Shown: positions 33,460 through 43,880, numbered from the stretch's first letter. The stretch is 64,000 nucleotides of DNA from Nocardia sp. (GCF_025465275.1 NZ_JAODNK010000127.1:1-64000), one strand, 5' to 3'. Numbers and translations: made by a program. The notes: generated by a model from the sequence alone, not told the origin.

Positions 33460-35093
33460 CCCGCCAGGGCGTGCGCCGCGCGGGGTTGCCCGATGTAGGT
33501 GGATTCCCGGGGGATGGAGACCAGGTTCAATTCCACCTGCGTCGTGCCGCTGCGCAAGGTGATGCGATTTCCCATCGCATCCGGCTGCACGATGGACAGA
33601 TCCGGCCGCGCGCCCGGCCAGCCCAGCGGATCGCCCGCGAGGTAGAGGGTGGTGACACCGGCGTGCGGCGCGGGTGCGAGTACACCGTCCACCAGCACCG
33701 CGGTGAATCCCGCATCGGATTCGTGGGTTTCGGCGGCGAGGGTCAGGCGTTCGGGATTGCCGATGGTCGTGAGCAGCTGCTCCCAGGCGTGCGGCCGTTG
33801 GGTGCGAATCAGGACGCGTTCGCCCACGGCCAGCGCGCGGAACACCAGCTGCTGCGCCAGATACAGTTCCCCGGACACGTACACGCTCGAAATGCCTTGG
33901 CCCACAAGGCGTACCGCGACACCATTGCCCTCGTCGTCGGAGCCCAGCAGCTGTCCGCAACCGGCCGAGGCCAGCTGCACCGCACCGATCTCCTCGATGC
34001 CGCGCACCTGGGTGGGCACGGCGCTGTCCACGCCGGGCACGGCCAGCGGCAGGTGGGCGAGCAGACCCTCGTGGTGGCGGCCGTTCATGGAGATCATGTG
34101 CGGCTGTAGCTGCTCCTGCGGCAGTTCCCGCGTGGTGAGCCGCCAGGCCGCGCCGATGCGCACGGTGTCGGCGGTGCGGCCCGGTCGCAGCCGCAGCGCC
34201 ACCGTGGTGCCGCGGGAGGCGGGCACCCACAGTTGGGCCAGCTGTTCGGAGTCCAGTCGCGCCGGGTCCACGGCCGCGCCGATATTCACGCTGTTGCCGA
34301 ATTCGGTGTAGCGCCAGTGCTGGGTGAGCTCGCGTGGGTCCAGGCCCGCGGTGATCTGCAGGGCCGCCTGGGTGATCTCGGGGGCGGTGAGCGTGCGGGC
34401 CGGGCAGTTCGCATCCTCCAGGGTCCGCAGGATGCGCTGGGTGGCGATGGTGACGGCCCGGCAGGCGCCGTCGAGTCCGCCGCCGCGCCGGGCCGCCGCA
34501 TCGGGGCACAGCAGCGGTTCGAAGGCGATGGCCAGCCAGACGGTGCGGTGTGCGGTCGCGGGCAGCGGGCCGAGCAGGGATTCGTAGATGGCGCCAGCCG
34601 GCGTGCCGGAGCGACTGCGGTGACCGTGCGAGACGATATCGACGCCGGCGAGCAGAATGTCGTGCTGGGTAAGGCTTTTCGCGAGTTCGGGCAGCGGCAG
34701 CAGATGCGAGGCCTGCACGGTGGAGCGGCCGAGCCGGGTCAGTCCGCCCCTGGGCGGCAGGACCTCGATCACCGCGACGACCCGGCTGCCGTCCCGGAAC
34801 AGCCCGAGCGAGCGGCCGTCAGTGCCGTGGAAGTCGATGAGGTCGGTGCGCGGGTGCGGCCGGCGGGCGCGGAAGCGGATCCGGGTGCCGAGCCAGTCAC
34901 AAACTGTTCGTTTGCCCAGAGGTAACAACAAGACCAGTCCGCACGCTATGGCGACCCCGAAGGCCACCCAGAACGGCATTCCGCACACCACCGCGATGAC
35001 CAGTACGACCACTGCGGTCACCTGGGCGACCAGCAGGTTCGCCAGGGTGATCCGGCCCAGCAAGGGGCGCGAAATGGTGCCGGATGCGGCCAT
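33447..35093 (-). CDS. eccE: Type VII secretion protein EccE
   Basis: A 548-residue protein with two N-terminal membrane helices (about residues 13-55, including VAQVTAVVVLVIAVV) and a large soluble domain that in mycobacteria lies in the periplasm at the complex periphery. RWRYTEFG-like HWRYTEFGNSVNIG and the SVYVSGELYLAQQLVFRALAVGERVLI block fit EccE. ATG 35093 follows GGGGGA. Mycobacterium tuberculosis ESX-4 lacks eccE while some other actinobacterial ESX-4 loci keep it, so this locus is of the fuller type. It is divergent from eccB across 114 bp. Confidence 0.82.
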   Translation of the reverse strand: MAASGTISRPLLGRITLANLLVAQVTAVVVLVIAVVCGMPFWVAFGVAIACGLVLLLPLGKRTVCDWLGTRIRFRARRPHPRTDLIDFHGTDGRSLGLFRDGSRVVAVIEVLPPRGGLTRLGRSTVQASHLLPLPELAKSLTQHDILLAGVDIVSHGHRSRSGTPAGAIYESLLGPLPATAHRTVWLAIAFEPLLCPDAAARRGGGLDGACRAVTIATQRILRTLEDANCPARTLTAPEITQAALQITAGLDPRELTQHWRYTEFGNSVNIGAAVDPARLDSEQLAQLWVPASRGTTVALRLRPGRTADTVRIGAAWRLTTRELPQEQLQPHMISMNGRHHEGLLAHLPLAVPGVDSAVPTQVRGIEEIGAVQLASAGCGQLLGSDDEGNGVAVRLVGQGISSVYVSGELYLAQQLVFRALAVGERVLIRTQRPHAWEQLLTTIGNPERLTLAAETHESDAGFTAVLVDGVLAPAPHAGVTTLYLAGDPLGWPGARPDLSIVQPDAMGNRITLRSGTTQVELNLVSIPRESTYIGQPRAAHALAGQPG

Positions 35094-35207
35094 CGTCGTC
35101 CCCCAATAACCCGGTTCGGCCCCGCGGCTTCGTGGCCGAGTGCGAATGAAGATCGTGCAGAACTGTACTGTGTGCGGCGAGCGCAATGACTGGTCGGGGG
35201 AGTTTCA

Positions 35208-36683
35208 ATGCCTTCAAAACCGACGACCCGATGGCAGGTGAGCGGCTATCGCTTCCTGGTTCGTCGCATGGAACACGCCCTGGTTCGCAGGGACGTGCGG
35301 ATGCTGCACGACCCGATGCGGTCGCAGTCGCGGGCCTTCAGTGTCGGATTGATCCTCGCGTGCGTCGCATTGGCGGGTTGCGGAGTACTTGCCCTGCTAC
35401 GGCCCCAGGACAAGATCGGTTCCAACAAGATCCTCATTGGTAAGGACACGGGGGCCGTTTACGTGGTCCTCGACAATGTGGTGCACCCGGCGCTGAACCT
35501 GACCTCGGCGCGCCTGGCGGCGGGGGAGGCCGCCAAACCCGCCACCGTGAAGGAGACCGAACTCGCGAAGAAGCCGCGCGGGCAGCTCATCGGCATTCCC
35601 GGCGCTCCCGCCTCGCTCGCCTTCGAATCGAAGTCCAATGGCCGCACCTGGACGATCTGCGATGTGCTCGCCAATGACGGCAGTCGCACCCTGACCACGT
35701 CGGTGCTGGCAGGTGATCCGGTGCAGGGCAAAGTATCCGGGCTGGACTCGGGTAAGGGTCTGCTCGTGCAGGGGCGTGATCACACCTATCTGGTCTACGA
35801 CAATCAGCGTGCCCAGGTGGATATGAACGATCGCGCTGTGGTGGACGCGCTCGATATTCGCGGCCTGACGCCGCGGCCGATCAGTCCGGGGCTGCTCGAC
35901 TCCATTCCGGAGGTACTGCCGATCGTGCCGCCGCTGATCGCGGATGTCGGTGCGGCCCTGAACTATTCGATCGGCGACCACCGCATCGGTGATGTGGTGC
36001 AGGTGCGCACCGATAACAAGAACTACGTCGTGCTCGCCGACGGGCTGCAGCCGGTGTCGGCACTGACCGCCGATATCGTCCGCAATGCCTACCGGTCCAC
36101 GGCCGCCGACGACCACATCGGCCAGGCCGATCGCACCGGTGCACCCGTGTCGTCGGCGCTGCCGGTCGCGAACTACCCGGACACGGCCCCGGGCATTGTG
36201 GACGGCAAGGATCAGCCGGTCGACTGCCTGTCCTGGCGGCCGGTCGAATCCGCCGACCAAACCGATGGCAGTAGGCACGCCGATCTGACCGTGCTGACCG
36301 GCCATGCCGTGCCCATTCCGGACCGCGCCCGGCTGGTGCCGCTGGCGCAGGCCGACGGCAATGGCCCGGCGGTCGACAGCTTCTATATGAAGCCAGGCGC
36401 GGGCGCGTACGTGCAGACCACCGGCATCGAACCGGATAGCCAGCGGCGCGACAGCCTGTTCTTCGTCTCGGACTATGGCGTCCGGTATGGCATCAAGAAT
36501 CTGGAGTCGGCCAAAGCCCTTGGCATGGACCCGGAATCGGTGCGTCCCGAACCCGCGCCGTGGTCGATCGCCGGTCTGATCGCCTCCGGGCCGACATTGA
36601 GCCGTGAGTCCGCGATGGTGGCACACGATGGTGTCGTCCCCGACCCGAATCCGGCGAAAGATCCTGTCAAAGCACAGAACTGA
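35208..36683 (+). CDS. eccB: Type VII secretion protein EccB
   Basis: A 491-residue core component. The N-terminal cytoplasmic helix PSKPTTRWQVSGYRFLVRRM is a signature of EccB. One membrane helix follows at about 43-66, then a large extracytoplasmic domain with several repeat-like lobes and the usual pair of cysteines (CDVLAN and DCLSWRP). In the mycobacterial membrane complex it surrounds the central periplasmic cavity with MycP. It converges on mycP with a 12-bp gap, the ESX-4 arrangement. Confidence 0.95.
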   Translation: MPSKPTTRWQVSGYRFLVRRMEHALVRRDVRMLHDPMRSQSRAFSVGLILACVALAGCGVLALLRPQDKIGSNKILIGKDTGAVYVVLDNVVHPALNLTSARLAAGEAAKPATVKETELAKKPRGQLIGIPGAPASLAFESKSNGRTWTICDVLANDGSRTLTTSVLAGDPVQGKVSGLDSGKGLLVQGRDHTYLVYDNQRAQVDMNDRAVVDALDIRGLTPRPISPGLLDSIPEVLPIVPPLIADVGAALNYSIGDHRIGDVVQVRTDNKNYVVLADGLQPVSALTADIVRNAYRSTAADDHIGQADRTGAPVSSALPVANYPDTAPGIVDGKDQPVDCLSWRPVESADQTDGSRHADLTVLTGHAVPIPDRARLVPLAQADGNGPAVDSFYMKPGAGAYVQTTGIEPDSQRRDSLFFVSDYGVRYGIKNLESAKALGMDPESVRPEPAPWSIAGLIASGPTLSRESAMVAHDGVVPDPNPAKDPVKAQN

Positions 36684-36695
36684 GCTGTATTTGCC

Positions 36696-38177
36696 TCAGG
36701 CGTCGTCGGAATGCATGCCGAACCTGCGGCGCAGGGGGAACGACACCAGGAAGCCGAGCACCAGCAGAAGACCGACAATGCCCGTGCCGATGAGCGCGAC
36801 ATTGCGAGCGGTGTTGTTCGGTGCAGGACTCGGTGCGGGCAGCGCCAGCTGCTGATCCTTGGCGGCGCTGGGCTGCTTGGGCGGCAGTTCGTTCGGTATC
36901 TCCGCGGTGAGTGCGGCCACGGGATCGACTGCGCCGTAACCGACATACGGATTCCAGCCTTCGCCGGGGGCATGCGCGGTGGCTTCGATGCGCTCGATGA
37001 CATCGTGCGCGGGCATGGCCGGGAAGCGTGAACGCAGCAGGGCCGCAACACCGGAGACGTACGGTGCGGCGAAACTCGTTCCGCTGTAACGGTTCACCTG
37101 GCCCTGGTTGGTGACCTTGGCGGTGGTGAGGCCGGTATTGCGGGGGTCCAGAGAGATGACGTCCTCGCCGGGCGCGGCCACCCCCACCCAGGGACCGGGG
37201 ACCGTGAACTTCGAGGGCTGGCCGAAGGCGTCGATGGAGCCGACGGACAGCACGTAGTCGTCCCACCAGGCCGGGGCCACATACGAATTGACGTGATCCC
37301 AGAGATCTTCGTTCGGATGCAAGGGGTCGAAGCCCGGATTGCTCGCCTTGCAACTATCGGTATTGCCCGCGGATGTGACGATGACGACGTCCTTCTCCAC
37401 GGCCGCGTAGCGCACCGCCGCGCCGAGTGTGCCCATCTCGGTGCTCTCGGGTCGGCTGGTAGGGCACGCCACCAGGGAGATATTGATGATCCGGGCTCCG
37501 GCATCGGCGGCCCGGCGCACGGCGGAGGCCAGTGCGGAGATCTTGCCGTAGCCGTCGGGCATATCGTCGGGGCCCTTGTCCCGGCCTGCGCCCTCGGCCT
37601 GGTACATGGCGCTGGTCTGGCGGATGGTCATGATCCGGGCGTCCGGGGCGACGCCGGAGAAGCCCTGGCCGCTGACCTGGCTGGCGGCAATGAGTCCGGC
37701 GACGATGGTGCCGTGCGCATCACAATCCTCGGTGCCGTCACCGGAATTGGCGACGTAGTCGCCGCCGGGAATGAGGCCGGGCAGGCGCGGGTGCGGGGAG
37801 ACGCCGGTGTCGATGACCGCGACCAATTGGCCTGCGCCACGGGAGAACTGCCAGGCGTGCTCCAGGTCCAGTGCGCGCTGGGTGGGCGGGATGGTCGGGC
37901 CGTCGCCACCGGCCTGGGTGCTGATGCAGGGGGAGTTGGCCGGGTGTTCTGTTTTGCCCGGCGGGGCCGCGGGACCTCCGGGTGGCAGCAGGCCTGGGTC
38001 GATGGCCGGGGGCCGTTCGGTGTGGGCCGCCTCAGGTTTGGCCGCCGCGATACCGGAGTCCATGCCGAACGACATCATCGATGCCAGCGTCGCGGCGGCG
38101 GCGACCGTCCGCAGCCCGGTGGTGTGCCACGCCCGCGCTGGACCGGCTGCCCTCGCATGGAAACCCCTGGTATTCAC
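36696..38177 (-). CDS. mycP: Mycosin, subtilisin-like serine protease of the T7SS
   Basis: A 493-residue membrane-anchored protease. It has an N-terminal signal-like helix and the catalytic Asp in VAVIDTGVSPH (about 122). The His is in DAHGTIVAGLIA (about 154) and the Ser in YSGTSFAAPYVSG (about 366). A C-terminal membrane helix (about 458-480) is followed by a short basic tail. Mycosins stabilise the ESX membrane complex. GTG 38177 was used; the frame is open for another 1.2 kb upstream but that is antisense-phase sequence inside eccD. It lies 17 bp after eccD and is probably co-transcribed. Confidence 0.94.
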   Translation of the reverse strand: MNTRGFHARAAGPARAWHTTGLRTVAAAATLASMMSFGMDSGIAAAKPEAAHTERPPAIDPGLLPPGGPAAPPGKTEHPANSPCISTQAGGDGPTIPPTQRALDLEHAWQFSRGAGQLVAVIDTGVSPHPRLPGLIPGGDYVANSGDGTEDCDAHGTIVAGLIAASQVSGQGFSGVAPDARIMTIRQTSAMYQAEGAGRDKGPDDMPDGYGKISALASAVRRAADAGARIINISLVACPTSRPESTEMGTLGAAVRYAAVEKDVVIVTSAGNTDSCKASNPGFDPLHPNEDLWDHVNSYVAPAWWDDYVLSVGSIDAFGQPSKFTVPGPWVGVAAPGEDVISLDPRNTGLTTAKVTNQGQVNRYSGTSFAAPYVSGVAALLRSRFPAMPAHDVIERIEATAHAPGEGWNPYVGYGAVDPVAALTAEIPNELPPKQPSAAKDQQLALPAPSPAPNNTARNVALIGTGIVGLLLVLGFLVSFPLRRRFGMHSDDA

Positions 38178-38194
38178 CGCATTACCCGTTCGGC

Positions 38195-39655
38195 TCAGAG
38201 TCCGCGCACGAGCGTGTAGAGGCCACTCACCCAGAACACCAGTGGCACAACGGCGGCCACGAAGGCGTACTCCAGCAGCTCTACCGCGCGCCGCAGCGGC
38301 GGGGTGGCCTGCTGCCGCGGCACGATGATGCCCAGCACCAGCGCCGCCACCAGCAGGATCAGGGCCGCGCCGAAGACGGCGAGGGGCTGGTCCACCAGAA
38401 AAGCCGCGCCGCCCAACAGGATCAGCAGCATGGCCGCGCCGCCGGCGATGAGTATCACGGCCTGTTCCGCGCCCGCATAGGTGCGGCTGCGGAACATGAG
38501 AACGACGGCGCACACCACGGCGAGCGCCAGACCCGGCCAGTAAGTGTTGTCCGAATGTGGGTCGGTGGCGGTCAGCGCGCCGGCCGCGACCACGAGGGTG
38601 GTGGCGGCGACCAGTCCGGCCAGATACTTGCGGGCCCGTTCGGATTTGGTGCGCAGGGCCTCCAGGCTGGGCAGTGCGCGGTGATCGTCCGGATCGTCCT
38701 CGGTAGGGTCGATCGGCGTGCCGGGTGCGGGCACCGGTGGCAGCGGCAGCTTGGCCAGCAGCATGGAAAGCCTTGGCGCGAGCGATAATCCGGCCAGGCC
38801 CAGCGCGGCGGCACCCGCACCGATGGCCTTCGACGGGAGGTGAGTGAGCAGTCCGACGAGCGCTGCGGGAACCATATAGACGGCGAGCGTGGTCGCACCG
38901 ATGAACAGGCCGAGCCCGACGCCGCTCACCCGCCACGCGAGAATCGCTGTGGCACCAGCCAATACCGCGCCGAGCAGCAGATTCGCCCAGCCGTAGTGAT
39001 CGGGTACGAAGAGCATGCCCGCGCTGAATGCCGCCGGGAGTGCGCAACCGCCCAGGACCAGTGCGCTCGCGGTGTCTCGGTACATACGGCTGAGCACCAT
39101 GCTTGACACCACCAGCAAGACGGCCACGAACAGCGCCACGGCGCCGCTCACCCAGCCGGACACGGCATCGGGTGCGGCCAGCAGGCCGAGACAGCCGACC
39201 AGCATGGTCAGCACTGCCAGCAGCGAGCCGGTCAGCCGGGCCGTACCGGGTGTCCAGCCGCGGAAGTGGTCGGCATCGGCAATGGCGACGTTGTACATGA
39301 TGTCGTCGAACAGTGGTGTGGGCGCGGTGTGTTCGGCGCTCTCCAGCATGAGCAGTTCGCCGTCGCGCACGCCCTGTTCGGCGAGGCTGAGGGAATTGGA
39401 CAGCGGCGGCTGCCCGATGCGGGCCAGCACCCATTCGTGCGGTTCGAAGTGTTCGCCGTCATTGTCGAAGTCATTGGTGCGGCTGTGCTGGGCGACCATA
39501 TCGACCACGCTGGGGATGACGAGGGCGACCGGCACATCGATCGGAATGGCCATATCGACCTGGGTGTGCTTGGCCAGCAGGGTGACGCGCGCGAGATCCG
39601 GCGCGCGGACGGTGCCGCGTGCGTCGTCGATATGGTCCATTCGCGCGTTGGTCAC
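38195..39655 (-). CDS. eccD: Type VII secretion protein EccD
   Basis: A 486-residue protein with a ubiquitin-like N-terminal domain (about 10-90, DLARVTLLAKHTQVDMAIP onward). About eleven membrane helices make up the rest, including VLTMLVGCLGLLAAPDAV and the ACLMF-like ALAVVCAVVLMF. EccD forms the large membrane rafts of the ESX channel. GTG 39655 is preceded by GGTGGGGG. It is divergent from eccC with a 165-bp shared promoter region, as in mycobacterial ESX-4. Confidence 0.92.
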   Translation of the reverse strand: MTNARMDHIDDARGTVRAPDLARVTLLAKHTQVDMAIPIDVPVALVIPSVVDMVAQHSRTNDFDNDGEHFEPHEWVLARIGQPPLSNSLSLAEQGVRDGELLMLESAEHTAPTPLFDDIMYNVAIADADHFRGWTPGTARLTGSLLAVLTMLVGCLGLLAAPDAVSGWVSGAVALFVAVLLVVSSMVLSRMYRDTASALVLGGCALPAAFSAGMLFVPDHYGWANLLLGAVLAGATAILAWRVSGVGLGLFIGATTLAVYMVPAALVGLLTHLPSKAIGAGAAALGLAGLSLAPRLSMLLAKLPLPPVPAPGTPIDPTEDDPDDHRALPSLEALRTKSERARKYLAGLVAATTLVVAAGALTATDPHSDNTYWPGLALAVVCAVVLMFRSRTYAGAEQAVILIAGGAAMLLILLGGAAFLVDQPLAVFGAALILLVAALVLGIIVPRQQATPPLRRAVELLEYAFVAAVVPLVFWVSGLYTLVRGL

Positions 39656-39748
39656 GCTGCCCCCACCTCGGTGTGCGTCTTTGTGCCCTGTGAGTGCGCG
39701 CGAAACCACGGTCGCAGCGCCGGGATATGCAGAAATGCTGCCCGCACT

Positions 39749-39778
39749 GTACGTCATAGCGATCGCTGGACGTACACT
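39749..39778. promoter_or_regulatory. Palindromic operator candidate overlapping an eccC -10 box
   Basis: GTACGTC (39749-39755) and GACGTAC (39769-39775) flank a perfect core AGCGATCGCT (39758-39767). A -10-like TACACT follows at 39773-39778, about 43 bp before the eccC ATG. A protein bound here would block the eccC promoter and could also affect the divergent eccD-mycP promoter. Confidence 0.5.
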
Positions 39779-39820
39779 GAGCCCCGCATTCCAGACATCC
39801 GATGGGGGATTCTGCACGCG

Positions 39821-42800
39821 ATGAGCACCGTCCGATTCCAGCGCCGTCCACGCCGGGAGATTCCACGCTCACCGGGCGGTGAGGTGACGCTCCAGCCGCC
39901 GCCGGAGATTCCGCGCAATATTCCAGCGAACTTGTTCGGCAAGCTCATGCCCTTGGTCATGGGCGTCGGCATGCTGGGCATGGTCGTGCTCATGTTCACC
40001 TCGGGCAGCGGCATCGCCACCAATCCCATGAGTCTGATGTTCCCGATGATGATGGTCTTCTCCATGATCGGCATGTACGCAGGTCAGGGAGGAAAGGGAC
40101 AAAAAGCCGCGGAGGCCAACGAGGATCGCAAGGACTATCTGCGCTATCTCGACCAGGTCCGCCGGGATGTCGAGGAGACGGCCGGGCAGCAGCGCGCGGC
40201 AGTCGAGTGGAGTCATCCCGAACCCGGGGTGGTGTGGATGCTCGCGGGCACCACACGCATGTGGGAGCGACGTCCTGGCGACAAGGATTTCTGCCATGCC
40301 CGCATCGGGCTCGGGAGCCAGCGTCTGGCCACCCGGCTGGTGGCCCCCGAGACCGGTCCGGTGGAGGAGCTGGAGCCGATAGCTGCGGTGTCGCTGCGAC
40401 GCTTCGTCCGGACTCACTCGACGGTCCCGGATCTGCCGACAGCGCTCGCGGTGAAGGGCTTCGCGAGCGTTCAGCTCACCGGAGACCGGGCGCAGGCCCG
40501 CGAGATGACGCGGGCAATGCTACTGCAGCTCGCCATGTTCCAGGGCCCGGATCAGGTACTTGTCGCCGTGGTCTGCGGACCCGATACCGCCCGCGAATGG
40601 GAATGGGCGAAATGGCTGCCGCACACCCAGCATCCGGATGCGCAGGACGGTGTCGGCAGTGAGCGCATGGTGTACGGATCCATTCGTGAGGCGCATGCGA
40701 GCCTGCATTCACTGCTGTACAACAGGGTTCGCTATTCGCGCAATCAACCGCCCAATCCGAATCTGACGCAGATCGTGCTGGTGGTCGACGGCGGACTGCT
40801 CGAAGCCGAGGAAGATCCCCTGCGGGAGAACGGTTTCGAAGGCGTCACCGTGATCGACCTGTGCGGGTACGCGCCTCGGCTGGCTGCCTCACGCGGCATT
40901 CAGATGCTGGTGGAGAACGGTGAATGCGCCGGTCGCGGGGCCACCGGCGTCATGGAGCGGTTCGCGGTCATCGACCGTATTACCGCCCGCGAGGCCGAGC
41001 AGGCGGCGCGGCGACTCGCACCGTATCGGGCCGCCGTGCAGCGCACGGGTACCGATACCGGTGACGAGGGCGAGGTCATTTCGAGCTGGTCGCAGTTGCT
41101 TGGCCTCGGCGATCTGGGCGCCTTCAACCCGGAAAGCGCATGGCAGCCCCGCTACGGGCGGGAACGGCTGCGGGTGCCGTTCGGCGTCGGTGCGGACGGG
41201 CTGCCGGTGGTGCTCGATATCAAGGAAGCCGCCGAAGGCGGTATGGGCCCGCACGGGTTGTGCATCGGCGCGACCGGGTCGGGAAAGTCGGAATTTCTTC
41301 GGACACTGGTGCTTTCGCTCATTGCCACGCACTCGCCCGATCAGCTCAATTTTGTGCTCGTCGACTTCAAGGGCGGCGCGACCTTCCTCGGGCTGGAGGG
41401 TGTGGCCCATGTCGCGGCCATTATCACCAACCTGGAGGAGGAGGCCGACCTCGTCGACCGCATGCGCGACGCCCTCGCCGGTGAGATGAACCGCCGGCAG
41501 GAAGTGCTACGTGCGGCAGGCAATTTCGCCAATGTCTCCGAGTACGAGAAGGCGCGCGCGGCCGGTGCGGATCTGGATCCCATGCCCGCACTGTTCGTGG
41601 TGCTGGACGAATTCTCCGAATTGCTGTCGCAGCACCCGGATTTCGCCGAACTCTTCACCATGATCGGGCGACTGGGACGTTCGCTGCATGTGCATCTACT
41701 GCTGGCTTCGCAGCGGTTGGAGGAGGGGCGGCTCAAGGGACTGGAGAGTCATCTGTCCTATCGGATCGGGTTGAAGACGTTCTCCGCCAATGAATCCCGT
41801 CAGGTTTTGGGTGTGCCCGATGCCTACAATCTGCCGGGCAATCCCGGCGGCGGCTATTTGAAGTCCGACTCCGGTGAGATCGTGCGGTTCCAGTCCTCGT
41901 ATGTTTCCGGGCCCTATGTGGGTGTCGGCTCGCAGCGTGATGTCGCGGTGGATGCGGGGGACGGCGATATCGATATCACCGCACGCCCGTTCACCGCCAT
42001 TCATGTGGATTTCCGTGCGGAGGACCATATTCCACTGCCCGCGCTGACGGAACTGGTGCAGGCGCAGCCGGATGCCGAACAGGTCTCCAACCTGCAGATG
42101 CTGGTGTCGCGGGTGCGTGAGCACGGGCGGCCGGCGCACGAAATCTGGCTGCCGCCACTGGATGCGGCGCCCACGCTGGATCAGCTCGTGCCCCGCTCGG
42201 TGCTCACCGGTGATTGGAACCCGGTCGCTGCCCTGCGCGCGCCCATCGGCATCGTCGATCGCCCCTATGATCAGCGCCGCGATCCGCTGGTGGTGGACCT
42301 GTCCGGGTCCCGCGGCAATGTGGCGGTGGTCGGTGGTCCGCAGTCGGGTAAGTCGACGGCGCTGCGGTCGCTGGTCATGGGAATGTCCTTGACCCACACC
42401 GCCGAACAGGTGCAGTTCTATCTGCTCGACTTCGGTGGTGGCACGCTGGTCGGACTGGAGGGATTGCCGCATGTCGGCACTGTCGCGAGCCGCATCGAGA
42501 GCGATAAGGTGCGGCGCACCGTCGCTGAGATGGTGACCATCGTCCGGCAGCGCGAGGCGCGGTTCCGGCAGCTCGGCATCGAATCCATGGCGGAGTTCCG
42601 GCGGCTGCGGGCGCTCGATCCGTCGGCGAGCTCGGCCGCTGCCGGGGCGCACGAGGATCCGTTCGGTGACGCCTTCCTGGTGATCGACGGCTACGGCAGC
42701 TTCCGGCAGGAGTTCGAGGCGCTCGAACAGACCGTCATGAACCTTGCGGTGCAGGGGCTTTCGTACGGGGTGCACGTGGTGATCTCACTGGCGCGCTGGC

Positions 42801-43846
42801 CGGAGGCGCGACCCGCGCTCAAGGACCAGATCGGCACCCGCATCGAACTGCGGCTCGGTGATCCGATGGATTCCGATCTGGGGCGCAAGTTCGCGGCCCT
42901 GGTGCCCATGGGCAGGCCCGGTCGCGGTATGACCGCGGATCTGCTGCATATGCTCACCGCGCTGCCGCGGATCGACGGTGACCCGAATCCGCAGACGCTG
43001 GGAATCGGAGTGGCACAGGCTGTTTCAGCGATCTCCGAACGCACTCCCGGTCGTCCCGCGCCGCGTGTGCGCATGCTCCCGGAGCGACTGCCCCGGGAAG
43101 AGCTGCTCGCCCTGGCCGGAAACTGGCCTGCCGCAGTGGATTCGGATCAGCCGGCACTGCGTTTCCCGATCGGTATCACCGAATCCGAGCTGGCCCCCGC
43201 GCAATTGGACTTCACCGTCAGCCCGCACTTCGTGATCATCGGCGATTCGGAGAGTGGTAAGACCACGCTGCTGCGTTCGATCGTCCAGTCGATCTGCGCG
43301 TCCAATACTCCGGACCAGGCGCGCATCATCATGGGTGACTATCGGCGCACCATGCTCGGCACGGTGCCGCCGGGCTATCTCGCCGGGTACGGCTCCACCG
43401 CACCGCAATTCACCCAGCAGATGACCGATCTGGCCGCCTATGTCACCCAGCGCATGCCCGGCCCGGATGTGACGCCGCAGCAGCTCAAGGATCGCTCCTG
43501 GTGGAAGGGACCCGAGCTCTACGTCATCGTCGATGACTACGACCTGGTCGCCACCGCCACCGGCAATCCGCTGCACGCTCTCGTGGACCACCTCGCGCAC
43601 GCCCGGGACCTGGGCTTCCACCTGATCATCGCCCGGCGCTCCGGCGGCGCGGGCCGCGCCCTCTACGAGGCCACCCTCAACCGTATGAAGGAACTCAACT
43701 CCGCGGCCTTGATCATGAGCTGCAGCCGCGACGAGGGCATCCTCTTCGGCAACGCCCGCCCCGCCCTCATGCCCCCCGGCCGCGGCACCTATGTCACCCG
43801 CGCCGGCGAAGACCTCATCCAACTCGGCTGGCTCCCACCGGCCTAG
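39821..43846 (+). CDS. eccC: Type VII secretion ATPase EccC
   Basis: A 1341-residue FtsK/SpoIIIE-type motor, one polypeptide with two N-terminal membrane helices (about 42-90) and three ATPase domains. The Walker A lysines are Lys489 (GATGSGKSEF), Lys844 (GPQSGKSTAL) and Lys1147 (GDSESGKTTLL). The first domain retains VLVDFKGGATF. The C-terminal domain is where WXG100 substrates dock in known systems. ATG 39821 starts the canonical STVRFQRRPRREIPR N-terminus; upstream in-frame sequence is antisense to eccD. Together with eccB, mycP and eccD it reproduces the ESX-4 gene order. Confidence 0.96.
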   Translation: MSTVRFQRRPRREIPRSPGGEVTLQPPPEIPRNIPANLFGKLMPLVMGVGMLGMVVLMFTSGSGIATNPMSLMFPMMMVFSMIGMYAGQGGKGQKAAEANEDRKDYLRYLDQVRRDVEETAGQQRAAVEWSHPEPGVVWMLAGTTRMWERRPGDKDFCHARIGLGSQRLATRLVAPETGPVEELEPIAAVSLRRFVRTHSTVPDLPTALAVKGFASVQLTGDRAQAREMTRAMLLQLAMFQGPDQVLVAVVCGPDTAREWEWAKWLPHTQHPDAQDGVGSERMVYGSIREAHASLHSLLYNRVRYSRNQPPNPNLTQIVLVVDGGLLEAEEDPLRENGFEGVTVIDLCGYAPRLAASRGIQMLVENGECAGRGATGVMERFAVIDRITAREAEQAARRLAPYRAAVQRTGTDTGDEGEVISSWSQLLGLGDLGAFNPESAWQPRYGRERLRVPFGVGADGLPVVLDIKEAAEGGMGPHGLCIGATGSGKSEFLRTLVLSLIATHSPDQLNFVLVDFKGGATFLGLEGVAHVAAIITNLEEEADLVDRMRDALAGEMNRRQEVLRAAGNFANVSEYEKARAAGADLDPMPALFVVLDEFSELLSQHPDFAELFTMIGRLGRSLHVHLLLASQRLEEGRLKGLESHLSYRIGLKTFSANESRQVLGVPDAYNLPGNPGGGYLKSDSGEIVRFQSSYVSGPYVGVGSQRDVAVDAGDGDIDITARPFTAIHVDFRAEDHIPLPALTELVQAQPDAEQVSNLQMLVSRVREHGRPAHEIWLPPLDAAPTLDQLVPRSVLTGDWNPVAALRAPIGIVDRPYDQRRDPLVVDLSGSRGNVAVVGGPQSGKSTALRSLVMGMSLTHTAEQVQFYLLDFGGGTLVGLEGLPHVGTVASRIESDKVRRTVAEMVTIVRQREARFRQLGIESMAEFRRLRALDPSASSAAAGAHEDPFGDAFLVIDGYGSFRQEFEALEQTVMNLAVQGLSYGVHVVISLARWPEARPALKDQIGTRIELRLGDPMDSDLGRKFAALVPMGRPGRGMTADLLHMLTALPRIDGDPNPQTLGIGVAQAVSAISERTPGRPAPRVRMLPERLPREELLALAGNWPAAVDSDQPALRFPIGITESELAPAQLDFTVSPHFVIIGDSESGKTTLLRSIVQSICASNTPDQARIIMGDYRRTMLGTVPPGYLAGYGSTAPQFTQQMTDLAAYVTQRMPGPDVTPQQLKDRSWWKGPELYVIVDDYDLVATATGNPLHALVDHLAHARDLGFHLIIARRSGGAGRALYEATLNRMKELNSAALIMSCSRDEGILFGNARPALMPPGRGTYVTRAGEDLIQLGWLPPA

Positions 43847-43880
43847 CCCCGTCATTCACCCCGTCATCCATTCACCCCCC

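Noticed and set aside
39266..39820. N-terminal extension of eccC
   Set aside because: It is antisense to eccD; the EccC family start matches ATG 39821.
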